Origin: JANQFM01 sp035471925
GTDB lineage: Bacteria; Acidobacteriota; UBA6911; RPQK01; DATIPO01
Direction of reading: 5' to 3'
Assembly (NCBI GenBank): GCA_035471925.1
Contig: DATIPO010000065.1
Span: 1 to 64,000, forward strand
DNA: 64,000 nucleotides
The position numbers and the translations under genes are program-made. A model generated the notes under the pieces. It was given only the letters and a program-made list of their open reading frames with translations, had not been told where the DNA came from and made no database searches. Position 1 is the stretch's first letter. Each line of letters starts with the position of its first letter. This document shows, one piece after another, positions 44,732 to 52,141 of the stretch.

Positions 44732-44974
44732 CCTTTTTGTTGAAGCAGGCTCTGAAGCCGCTCTTTGAAGACGGAGAAGAATGATGTTGAGAAGCGAATA
44801 CCAACCCTTTCAGCAGATCGCGCGGGAGTGCAATCCCAGGGCCGACATGTGTCTGCATGGATTGGCTGGTCTTAGTTTTGCGACTCCAACCGTCTTCAGG
44901 GATCCGCCCGGATAGACCGGGTTGAATTCAGGTTTTTAGAGCCCCGAAGACGGCAGGTCTTCGGGGCTTTTTTT
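44732..44974 (+). ncRNA. Candidate structured small RNA or 44-codon mRNA
   Basis: A transcript of about 240 bases is bounded by a good promoter and a strong terminator, with no known gene inside. TGAAGACGG (44766-44774) pairs perfectly with CCGTCTTCA (44890-44898), enclosing an inner CAATCC / GGATTG stem (44831-44836, 44859-44864) with an open region between. This long-rod-with-bulge shape recalls 6S RNA, but I cannot confirm it. Alternatively ATG 44781, with GGAG five bases upstream, opens a 44-codon frame (MMLRSEYQPFQQIARECNPR...) ending at a TAG near 44915. Which of the two is real is undecided. Confidence 0.45.
44941..44974 (+). terminator. Rho-independent terminator
   Basis: GCCCCGAAGAC (44941-44951) and GTCTTCGGGGC (44957-44967) form a perfect 11-bp stem with a 5-base loop, followed by seven T residues (44968-44974). 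The stem contains the same GAAGAC block as the RNA's own 44768-44773 arm. Confidence 0.95.
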
Positions 44975-45067
44975 ATGCATTGAAGTTTTCCCCGGATGTC
45001 TGGCCGACGGCGTTCCCTTCTGAGTTGAGGTCGGGGCGTTCCGTAACGGTTTCAAGAAAGGCATCCA

Positions 45068-45139
45068 CCGTCGATAGCTCAACGGTAGAGCACTGGACTT
45101 TGGATCCAGCGGTTGCGGGTTCGAATCCCGCTCGTTCAA
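45068..45139 (+). tRNA. tRNA-Gln(TTG), acceptor stem poorly paired
   Basis: The D arm (GCTC-AACGGTA-GAGC), anticodon arm (CTGGA-CTTTGGA-TCCAG, anticodon TTG), 5-base variable loop and T arm (GCGGG-TTCGAAT-CCCGC) are all perfect. The 7-base acceptor strands CCGTCGA and TCGTTCA pair only in the inner three positions plus one G-T; positions 1, 2 and 4 mismatch. The discriminator base is A and no CCA is encoded. A. The body is clearly tRNA-Gln, but the gene may be a remnant or need unusual processing. GlnRS normally reads the end of the acceptor stem and G73. Confidence 0.75.
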
Positions 45140-45587
45140 GTTGCCTGACAAGCAACCAACAGGCTCGAGAGAGCCACCGAAAGCGGCCGGGGGCGCGTGA
45201 GAACGGGAGACTCCAGCCGTCCGCAGAGGGCCGGACGGAAGCCATCGGGCTTCCCTGACGGCCTCTGTGGGTCGGCACTGCAGAGGAGGCCTAGAAGGCC
45301 AAGGGATACCGCCGTTTCCCAATCCGTGGCGGGCTGGGCGGACGGTGCTTTCGAAGTCTGGCACAGTGCCGGGACTCAGGAAGCGCCTAAAGCACGGTCC
45401 AAAGCGGGGAGTGAGGCGGCTCAACTTGGCCTCCGCCGCCGAAGCAGGGAGTTTCCGGGGATCGGCGCTCCCGGCTGTCAAAACTCGGCCGCCGGGTATC
45501 GACCGGAAAAGGTTTCCGCCGCCGCGGCTCCCGACCGCGGCAGCGGATGTAGCGAAAAGAGAACTTCGGGAGAAAGGAGCAGCAGCC
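45140..45587 (+). other. Long gene-free leader with alternative hairpins, upstream of slipin
   Basis: 448 bases between the tRNA and the slipin ATG. Mutually exclusive stems are visible. CCTCTG (45262-45267) can pair with CAGAGG at 45224-45229, enclosing GGAAGCC/GGCTTCC (45237-45243, 45248-45254), or with CAGAGG at 45281-45286. CCGTCCG/CGGACGG (45217-45223, 45232-45238) competes with the first. The frame of the slipin stays open upstream to 45267, but that part has no sensible protein sequence. I recognise no known riboswitch. Confidence 0.45.
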
Positions 45588-46715
45588 ATGAAGTGGCTAC
45601 GAGTCCGAATTCGTGAACATGAAGTGGGGCTGCGGTTCCGTTACGGTAACTTCGACCGGCTCTTGAAGCCGGGCGCGTACTGGAACTTCGGCGCCTTGCT
45701 GGGCGTCAGCCGAATCGAGGTGGTCAACCGCCTGCGGACGCGCTTCCAGCATGAACTCTTGGATCTCATCACCCGTCGGGAGGAGGTCGAGAAGGACCTC
45801 CTGATCGTCCGCCTGGGCGAGCGTCAGCGCGCCTTGCTGTGGCAGGACGGCCGGCTGGCCGAGATCCTGGGACGCGGGCTGCACGCCTTTTGGCGCCAGC
45901 CCTACGAACTGAAGGTCGAGATCTTCGAGATCGACGAGTTTTGGTTCCGTCACCCCAAGCTGGAATCGATTGTCGCCTCTCCCTTCGGGAAGGTCTTCCT
46001 GGAGAGCATCCAGGTCGACTCCAACCAGACGGGGCTGTTCTTCCGCGACGGACGTATGTTGGAGCCGCTGCAAGCGGGCCTGCACGTCTACTGGAAGGAG
46101 ACCGGCCGCGTCCGCTTCCAGATCGTCGATCTGCGTGAGCAGGTGGCCGAAGTGGCGGGTCAGGAGATCATGACCTCCGATAAGGTCACCTTGCGCGTCA
46201 ACCTGGTTGTGACCTACCAGGTGACCGATCCGCTCAAGGCGGCCAGCGTGGTCAGCGACTACCAGCAGTCTCTCTACCGGGAGGCTCAGTTGGTGCTGCG
46301 GGCTGCGGTGGGGACGCGCAAGATCGACGCTTTGCTGGCCGATAAGGAATCGGTGGGCGGAGAGGTCCGAAAGGCCCTGTCCCGCCGGGCCGAGACTTTC
46401 GGCGTGGCCGTGCGTACGGTGGGTTTGCGCGACATCGTCCTGCCGGGCGACATGAAGCTGATCCTCAACCAGGTCATCGAAGCCCAGAAGCAGGCCGAAG
46501 CCAACCTGGTGCGGCGCCGCGAGGAAACCGCAGCGGCTCGTAGCCAGGCCAACACGGCCAAGCTCCTGGCCTCCAACCCGCTGTTGGTGCGGATGAAGGA
46601 ATTGGAAAGCCTGCAGGAAATCCTGGCCGGCACCAAGACCACCTTCATTCTGGGTTCCGGCGACCTCTCCGGGCAGATCCAATCTCTGCTCAAGTCCTCG
46701 GTGGAGGACGAATAA
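45588..46715 (+). CDS. Slipin-type SPFH/Band 7 membrane protein
   Basis: 375 residues. SPFH proteins form oligomeric rings or microdomains at membranes. The core is GQEIMTSDKVTLRVNLVVTY then QVTDPLKAASVVSDYQQSLY and GVAVRTVGLRDIVLPGDMK, followed by the Ala/Glu-rich coiled coil NQVIEAQKQAEANLVRRREE. Unusual: there is no N-terminal membrane hairpin. Instead residues 1-90 (EHEVGLRFRYGNFDRLLKPG) and 140-180 carry two related beta-rich repeats. AAGGAG lies nine bases before ATG 45588. A GC hairpin without a T tract follows (46724-46750). The membrane link is therefore peripheral or oligomer-based. Confidence 0.87.
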   Translation: MKWLRVRIREHEVGLRFRYGNFDRLLKPGAYWNFGALLGVSRIEVVNRLRTRFQHELLDLITRREEVEKDLLIVRLGERQRALLWQDGRLAEILGRGLHAFWRQPYELKVEIFEIDEFWFRHPKLESIVASPFGKVFLESIQVDSNQTGLFFRDGRMLEPLQAGLHVYWKETGRVRFQIVDLREQVAEVAGQEIMTSDKVTLRVNLVVTYQVTDPLKAASVVSDYQQSLYREAQLVLRAAVGTRKIDALLADKESVGGEVRKALSRRAETFGVAVRTVGLRDIVLPGDMKLILNQVIEAQKQAEANLVRRREETAAARSQANTAKLLASNPLLVRMKELESLQEILAGTKTTFILGSGDLSGQIQSLLKSSVEDE

Positions 46716-46723
46716 TCGCGTCC

Positions 46724-46750
46724 GGGGACCGTCCAAACCGGGCGGTCCCC
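46724..46750. terminator. Terminator-like hairpin after the slipin gene
   Basis: GGGGACCG (46724-46731) pairs with CGGTCCCC (46743-46750), a perfect 8-bp stem. There is no T run, so termination would be weak or factor-assisted. Confidence 0.5.
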
Positions 46751-46876
46751 TGGCAGATCGATGGTTCCTGTTATGCTGATCGGCGGTTCCGTTTTCAGAC
46801 CTGTCTTCCGGCCGATTCGGAAGAAACGAGGCCGCTATGTTTGGTTTCGTCCAGACCCTTGGTTAAAATTCGGGCC

Positions 46877-48229
46877 ATGGACGAGGCGCTGACCGCTCAC
46901 CGCTTCCACTTCGCCTTTACGGTGGCCTACCACTACATCTTTCCCCAACTGACCATGGGGCTTTCGCTGCTGATTCTGGTGCTCAAGACCATGCACCTCC
47001 GCGGCGACCAGGAGGCCGGCCGCGCGGCCCGTTTCTGGATCAAGATCCTCGCCATCTCCTTCGTCATGGGGGTCGTCACCGGCATCCCCATGGAATTCCA
47101 GTTCGGCACCAACTGGAGCCGCTTTTCCCAGGCCGCCGGGGGCGTGATAGGACAGACGCTGGCCATGGAAGGCGTCTTCGCCTTTTTTCTGGAGTCGGCT
47201 TTTCTCTACGTGTTGGTCTTTCAGGAGAAGCGTCTCAGCGCCCGGGGCCATTGGACGGCCGCCTTGCTTGTTTTCATCGGCACTTGGCTAAGCGGGTTCT
47301 TCATCACCTGCACCAACGCCTGGATGCAGCATCCTGTGGGCTACCGGGTCACCTCTGGAGGCGTGATCGAACTGGAGAGCCTGACGGCCATGCTGACCAA
47401 TCCCTGGGCTTTTGCCGAGTACAGCCATACCATGATCGGATCGGTCATCACGGCCAGTTTCACCATGGCCTCCATCGGGGCTTTCTACCTGCTGCGCGGC
47501 CAGCATGAGAGGGTGGCTCGGCGCTTTGTCTCGGTGGCCGTTGTGGCGGGATTGATCGCCAGCATCACGGCCGCCTTTCCCACCGGGGACATCCAAGCCA
47601 AGATGGTCCACCGCCATCAGCCGGTCACTTTCGCGGCCATGGAAGGTCACTTCAAGACCGAGGAGGGCGCCGGATTGGTCCTGGTGGGACAGCCCGACTT
47701 GGAGGAGATGGAACTCGACAACCCCATCGTCCTGCCCCGCATCCTGTCTTTTCTCACCCACGCCCGCTGGGACTCGGAGATCACAGGACTTACCGACTTT
47801 CCCCGCGAGGAGTGGCCCGACAACGTGGCCCTGCTTTATTACGCCTATCACATCATGGCTGGACTGGGGACCATCTTCATCGCCACCATGCTGGCCGGCG
47901 CCTTCTTCTTGTGGCGCGGGACCCTGGCCCGCCAGCGATGGTTGCTGTGGATCTTGCTGCTCTCCTTGCCCCTGCCCTTCATCGCCAACACCGCCGGCTG
48001 GATGACCGCCGAACTGGGACGCCAGCCCTGGCTCATCCACGGGCTGATGCGCACCGCCGAGGGCTATTCCAGCCATGTCTCAGCGGGCAACGCCCTCTTT
48101 ACCCTGCTGGGCTTCATGGGGCTTTACGTAATGCTTTCGGCGCTCTTCTTCTTCACTACCACCCGCATCATCGCCGCCGGACCGGACGAGGCGGTCGACG
48201 GAGCATCCCCAAGCGAGGTTGAAGACTGA
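46877..48229 (+). CDS. cydA: Cytochrome bd-type quinol oxidase subunit I
   Basis: 450 residues, about nine membrane helices. Quinol oxidation and oxygen reduction, high oxygen affinity. The heme b595 ligand is the His in TVAYHYIFPQLTMG; b558 ligands are the His in FAEYSHTMIGSV and a Met in the later helix, after MAGLGTIFIATMLAGAFF. The GWMTAELGRQPWLIHGLMRT segment is a family signature. The quinol loop is short, as in the cyanide-insensitive (CIO) subgroup. I use ATG 46877, where the conserved part starts; the frame is open from 46841. The stop overlaps cydB by one base. Confidence 0.95.
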   Translation: MDEALTAHRFHFAFTVAYHYIFPQLTMGLSLLILVLKTMHLRGDQEAGRAARFWIKILAISFVMGVVTGIPMEFQFGTNWSRFSQAAGGVIGQTLAMEGVFAFFLESAFLYVLVFQEKRLSARGHWTAALLVFIGTWLSGFFITCTNAWMQHPVGYRVTSGGVIELESLTAMLTNPWAFAEYSHTMIGSVITASFTMASIGAFYLLRGQHERVARRFVSVAVVAGLIASITAAFPTGDIQAKMVHRHQPVTFAAMEGHFKTEEGAGLVLVGQPDLEEMELDNPIVLPRILSFLTHARWDSEITGLTDFPREEWPDNVALLYYAYHIMAGLGTIFIATMLAGAFFLWRGTLARQRWLLWILLLSLPLPFIANTAGWMTAELGRQPWLIHGLMRTAEGYSSHVSAGNALFTLLGFMGLYVMLSALFFFTTTRIIAAGPDEAVDGASPSEVED

Positions 48230-49302
48230 TGGAAACGCTCTGGTTCTGCCTGCTGGCCTGGATGCTGGCCACTTACGTGGTCCTCGACGGATTCGACCTG
48301 GGTGCCGGACTGCTGCACCCCTTCGTGGCCCGCACCGAGGCCGAGCGCCAACAGATCGTGCGCAGCTTGGGTCCCGTCTGGGACGGCAACGAAGTGTGGC
48401 TGCTGGCCGCCGGAGGAACCATGTTTCTGGCCTTCCCCACCTTGCTGGGCACGGCCTTCAGCGGATTCTATCTGCCGCTCATGATTGTCCTCTGGCTGCT
48501 CATCTTCCGGGCGCTGGGCATCGAGCTTCGCCACCAACTCCACGACTCGATGTGGACGCAGTTCTGGGATTATGCCTTCGCCGTCTCCAGCTTCTTGCTG
48601 GCCGTGTGTTTCGGCGCCGCCTTGGGCAACGTGGTGCGGGGCGTGCCTTTGGGTCCCGACGGGACTTTCTTCGAGCCGCTTTGGACCGACTTCAGGGTGG
48701 GTGCCCGAACCGGCATTCTCGACTGGTACACCGTCCTCATCGGACTCACCGCCGTCGCCGCCTTGGCTCAGCATGGCGCCTTGTGGCTGGCTTCCCGCAC
48801 CGACGGGCCGGTGCAGGAGCGTTCTCGCCGGCTGGTTTCCCGGCTGTGGCCGCTGACCATCGTCTTGGCCCTGCTCACGACTATCGCCACCTTCTCCGTC
48901 CAGCCGTTGATCGTCCAAAGCCTCTCGGACCGTCCATGGGGAGTCGTCTTTGCCTTGTTGGCCGCCGGCGGACTGGCCGGCATCTACGCCTTCCGCCGCC
49001 GCGCCGTCGCCGAGTCGACCGAGGAGTCCAAGCGCCGCGCCAGTCTGCGCGCCTTTCTCTCTTCGGCGGCCTTCCTCTACGGGATGCTGGCGTTGGTAGG
49101 CGTGGGCCTCTACCCCTACCTTCTGCCCGCCCGCGATCCGGCGCTGGGACTCACCGCTCAAACCGCCGCAGCCGGAGGCGCCGGACTCACGACTGCCCTC
49201 TATTGGTGGATCCCGGGCATGATCTTGGCCGTAGGCTATTTCACCTACCTCTACGGGTCGCTTCCCTCCTGCTTCTCCGTCCACGACCCCGGAGAACACT
49301 GA
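48229..49302 (+). CDS. cydB: Cytochrome bd-type quinol oxidase subunit II
   Basis: 357 residues with about nine helices. Opens ETLWFCLLAWMLATYVVLDG and FDLGAGLLHPFVARTEAERQ, then GPVWDGNEVWLLAAGGTMFL AF, the CydB hallmark. Its ATG 48229 uses the last base of the cydA TGA, so the two are translationally coupled. No CydX-like small subunit gene and no CydDC exporter follow. Confidence 0.95.
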   Translation: METLWFCLLAWMLATYVVLDGFDLGAGLLHPFVARTEAERQQIVRSLGPVWDGNEVWLLAAGGTMFLAFPTLLGTAFSGFYLPLMIVLWLLIFRALGIELRHQLHDSMWTQFWDYAFAVSSFLLAVCFGAALGNVVRGVPLGPDGTFFEPLWTDFRVGARTGILDWYTVLIGLTAVAALAQHGALWLASRTDGPVQERSRRLVSRLWPLTIVLALLTTIATFSVQPLIVQSLSDRPWGVVFALLAAGGLAGIYAFRRRAVAESTEESKRRASLRAFLSSAAFLYGMLALVGVGLYPYLLPARDPALGLTAQTAAAGGAGLTTALYWWIPGMILAVGYFTYLYGSLPSCFSVHDPGEH

Positions 49303-49403
49303 GGAATGAACCCGCTGGGTGCGGGGCAGACCGCATCCTGCAAGAGCGACGGGGGCCCTCCGTCGAAGCGTCAGCTCGGCACCCTACATGGTAAGATCTC
49401 ATC

Positions 49404-49604
49404 ATGGTCGGATCGATTTCGCATGACCGGCAGGAAGAGAGCCTGGAAGCCAAAGCGCGGTGGTTTCAATCGCTTGCGCTTGAGGAACGGATGGAACTGC
49501 TGTGCGAATACACCGACCTCGTGCTGGAGAACAATCCCCGCGCCGCCGAGGTAGACCGTGCTCAACCGTCTTCAGACCGTGTTCGCGTCCTTACGCTCTC
49601 ATGA
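49404..49604 (+). CDS. Small acidic protein paired with a nucleotidyltransferase
   Basis: 66 residues. Sequence ARWFQSLALEERMELLCEYT followed by DLVLENNPRAAEV and RVRVLTLS. No membrane segment or known DNA-binding motif. Its last 47 bases overlap the next gene, which starts at a GTG with GAGG just upstream, so the two are coupled like many two-gene modules. Its function is unknown; an antitoxin or adaptor role is only suggested by the arrangement. Confidence 0.65.
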   Translation: MVGSISHDRQEESLEAKARWFQSLALEERMELLCEYTDLVLENNPRAAEVDRAQPSSDRVRVLTLS

Positions 49605-50010
49605 TGTCCGCTACTTGATCATCGGAGGCATCGCCGCAGTGCTGCACGGCGTCCCCCGGGCGACTTTCGACTTGGACATTCTGATCGAGGCCAGCCGGGA
49701 GAATGCCGAGGCCCTCCTCGATGCACTCCGCGAAGCTGGCCTCGGAACAGCCAACCTGATCGATTCTGAAGAGCTTCTGGATAACGAAATCACTGTTTTT
49801 AAAGACCGAATGAGGATCGATGTCCTAACCGCAGCACCCGGTATCCGTTTCGCCGAGGCGTGGGCGCGACGCGAGGTTATGCAATACAGGAAGCAGGAGT
49901 TGAACGTGGCGTCACGTCACGACGTCATCGCTTCAAAGAAAGCAGCCGGCCGCGCCAAAGACTTGGAGGATGCTCGAATCCTCAGCCTTGGCGATGACAG
50001 GCCGACCTGA
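49558..50010 (+). CDS. Nucleotidyltransferase-fold protein (AbiEii/DUF6036-like)
   Basis: 150 residues. YLIIGGIAAVLHGVPRATFD followed by LDILIEAS is the GG...H-G-R-x-T-x-D-x-D pattern of minimal nucleotidyltransferases. The second acidic strand is MRIDVLTAAPG, and the C terminus VASRHDVIASKKAAGRAKDL is typical of AbiEii/MNT-like proteins. Such proteins transfer a nucleotide to a tRNA or protein and often act in toxin-antitoxin pairs. Start GTG 49558. Confidence 0.8.
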   Translation: MLNRLQTVFASLRSHDVRYLIIGGIAAVLHGVPRATFDLDILIEASRENAEALLDALREAGLGTANLIDSEELLDNEITVFKDRMRIDVLTAAPGIRFAEAWARREVMQYRKQELNVASRHDVIASKKAAGRAKDLEDARILSLGDDRPT

Positions 50011-50034
50011 CCTGATCTTCTTGCCCCCCACCCA

Positions 50035-51291
50035 CTACTGCTGCTCGGCGGACACTTCCAGACTGCGGCTGGCCAAGACTTCGCGCTTGCGCACGTAGCG
50101 GACCTCGTATTGGCCGGGGGCGCTGGGAGCGAAGAGCGTAGCCGGGTTGCCGGCACTGCTCAAGGCGCGGCTCTCGTAGGAGTTGGCCGGCTCGTCCTTC
50201 TTGGCGATGGCGATGAAGTCTCCTTGGTCGTTGGGTCCCGTCCAAGTCACTTCGATCGTTGAACTGGGCGCCGCCTTTTCGGGAGCGTCCAGGCTGGCGC
50301 TGATGGGTTTCACCAGCAGGGGACGTTTGGCCAAAGTCTGCTTGGACTGCGACAGCACATAGCGGATTTCATACTGGCCCGGCGTCTCAGGCCCGCGCAC
50401 GGTGAGAGGGCTGCCTTGGCGCGTGTACGTGTATTTCCCTGATGTGCCCTCGGGACTGCCCGACTCCACTATGGCGATGTAGTCGTTGTGGTTGTCGGGG
50501 CCCGTCCAGGTCACTTCGACCGGCACCTCCACCATGCTCTCTTCTGGCGCGGTCAAGCTGGCTTCCACAGCCGTCACCTCGATGGGAACGCTGGCCAGCG
50601 TGCGCTTGGACTGCGACATCACATAGCGGACTTCATAATCGCCCGGCGTTTCCGCGGCTCGGATTTCCAAGGGACTGCCTCTGCGGGTGTAGGTGTAGTC
50701 CTCATGCGCGCCTTCGTCCGCAGCGGCGGGGACCACCGTGATGTAGTCGTTGTGATTGTCGGGACCCGTCCAGGTCACCGCGAAAGTGGCCCCTGCCCCC
50801 ACCTGCTCAGGAGCCTCCAACGTGGCCTCCACCTCCGTCACGGTCAAGGGGGCGCTGACCAGCGTTTCCTTGGTGGCGTTGGACACGTAGCGGACTTCGT
50901 ACTCGCCGGGACTCTCGGAAACCGTCAACTCCAGAGGAGTGCCGTTGCGCGTGTAAGTGTAGTCTTGATGGGTGCCCTGTGCGGCGCCCTTCTCGACCAC
51001 CGTGATGTAGTCGTTTTTTTCGTCCGGCCCCGTCCAGGCCACTTGAATGGCCGATCCCGCCGGAGCTTCCGCGGGCGTCTCAAGAGTCGCCTCCTCGCCC
51101 TCGGTGGTCACGGATTCCACTTGGGCGGGCGCGTCCGCCGAGTCGGACGGTGCATCTGACGGGGTGCCTTCGCCAGAAGTCGCCTCGGACCCAGCTCCCG
51201 CCTCGGCTTCCTCGGCGGGCTCTCCTCCGCCGCAGGCCGAGAAAACCAGAACCGCGGCACACAAAAGAACAACACAGCGCAACTTAGTCAT
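50035..51291 (-). CDS. Lipoprotein with four tandem beta-sandwich repeats
   Basis: 418 residues. The signal peptide ends VLVFSACGGG, a lipobox with Cys20, followed by a Glu/Ser/Ala-rich linker to about residue 70. Then come four repeats of about 85 residues, each with V-x-W-x-G-P-(D/N)-x-x-x-D-(Y/F)-I-x-(V/I), a Y-x-Y-T-R-x-G-x-P-L strand and PG-x-YEVRYV. The last copy is more diverged. Similar repeats occur in VWA-domain proteins of gliding and soil bacteria. It is anchored in the envelope, probably surface exposed, and may bind a ligand or matrix. Convergent with the nucleotidyltransferase. Confidence 0.82.
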   Translation of the reverse strand: MTKLRCVVLLCAAVLVFSACGGGEPAEEAEAGAGSEATSGEGTPSDAPSDSADAPAQVESVTTEGEEATLETPAEAPAGSAIQVAWTGPDEKNDYITVVEKGAAQGTHQDYTYTRNGTPLELTVSESPGEYEVRYVSNATKETLVSAPLTVTEVEATLEAPEQVGAGATFAVTWTGPDNHNDYITVVPAAADEGAHEDYTYTRRGSPLEIRAAETPGDYEVRYVMSQSKRTLASVPIEVTAVEASLTAPEESMVEVPVEVTWTGPDNHNDYIAIVESGSPEGTSGKYTYTRQGSPLTVRGPETPGQYEIRYVLSQSKQTLAKRPLLVKPISASLDAPEKAAPSSTIEVTWTGPNDQGDFIAIAKKDEPANSYESRALSSAGNPATLFAPSAPGQYEVRYVRKREVLASRSLEVSAEQQ

Positions 51292-51527
51292 AAATCACCT
51301 TCCCTAGGCTCTAGCGATGTCTGAAAAATCTGCAAGTGCACAGTGTATCGGGCGGAACCCCGTCCGGCAAAGTCCCCTTACCCAGACTCACCGCGTCAAG
51401 ATTCGCTGAAACCGATGAAGGACGAAATGCCGGGGCCCTAGGTTGCCTCGATCCGGCCCATTCCGAATCCCGCCGACAGAGACAAGGAATTGTCGGCCTG
51501 GGAGCGCTTTCTCGCATCTCACAGCGG

Positions 51528-52067
51528 ATGAGACCGAGTCGGATCGTTGGCGCTTGTCTTTTTCTGCTTCTCTTCCATGGATGCCGACTGCTGCTCCATC
51601 CCCATGGCGGGCGTGGGTCAACCAAGTCAGATGTTGCCCTTGTCCAGATCCAAGAATTGGCTGGGGCCCTGGAGCTCTTCCACTTCGACACTGGACGCTA
51701 TCCCACAAGCGAAGAAGGGCTGAAGGCATTGATCGACGGCCGAGGCACTGAAGGCTGGATGGGCCCATACCTGAACAAGGAGAGTTTGCCGGCCGATCCT
51801 TGGGGCAGCGACTACATCTATCGTCGTCCTGGTCGTTCAGGGGACTATGACTTGATGAGTCTGGGGGCCGACGGCCAAGCGGGCGGCGTCAGGGAAGGCG
51901 CCGATATCATTCTGGGCCAGCCATGGCCGCCCGATCCTCCCGTCTGGCGTCAGTTGTTGGGCTGGCGGTGGTGGATTCTCCACTCTGTCCTCCTTCTGCT
52001 CTATTTCCTGACAACAGCGACGGTCGCGGCTTGCACCCGTCCCCGGGTACATCCCCCTCCTGCATGA
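51528..52067 (+). CDS. GspG-like protein lacking the prepilin leader
   Basis: 179 residues. Residues about 38-125 match the globular part of the major type II pseudopilin GspG (ELAGALELFHFDTGRYPTSE, GLKALIDGRGTEGWMGPYL, LPADPWGSDYIYRRPGRSGD, YDLMSLGADGQAGG). The usual G-F-T-L-I-E prepilin leader is missing: the N terminus is a short hydrophobic stretch ending FHGC, and a second membrane helix lies at the C terminus (WILHSVLLLLYFLTTATVA). It is therefore probably a membrane-anchored derivative, not a pilin subunit. I chose ATG 51528 because the first hydrophobic segment starts there. Confidence 0.72.
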   Translation: MRPSRIVGACLFLLLFHGCRLLLHPHGGRGSTKSDVALVQIQELAGALELFHFDTGRYPTSEEGLKALIDGRGTEGWMGPYLNKESLPADPWGSDYIYRRPGRSGDYDLMSLGADGQAGGVREGADIILGQPWPPDPPVWRQLLGWRWWILHSVLLLLYFLTTATVAACTRPRVHPPPA

Positions 52068-52141
52068 TCGGGGACCGGACCAACCGGGTAGGGGCGCAAC
52101 GTGTTCGCGGCGGCTCGACGGGCGGGGTGGTTTGGGGCACA

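Noticed and set aside
44973..45278. Minus-strand frame reading LERAGFEPATAGSKV
   Set aside because: It is a well-known false gene pattern produced by translating a tRNA-Gln backwards.
45140..45587. RNase P RNA or known riboswitch in the leader
   Set aside because: I could not find the conserved RNase P core or any riboswitch signature; only competing hairpins are supported.
48219..49394. 391-codon plus-strand frame overlapping cydB
   Set aside because: Arg/Pro-rich and out of frame with CydB, which shows all family motifs.
49303..49403. CydX-type small subunit after cydB
   Set aside because: The short frame from 49306 lacks a hydrophobic helix and does not resemble CydX.
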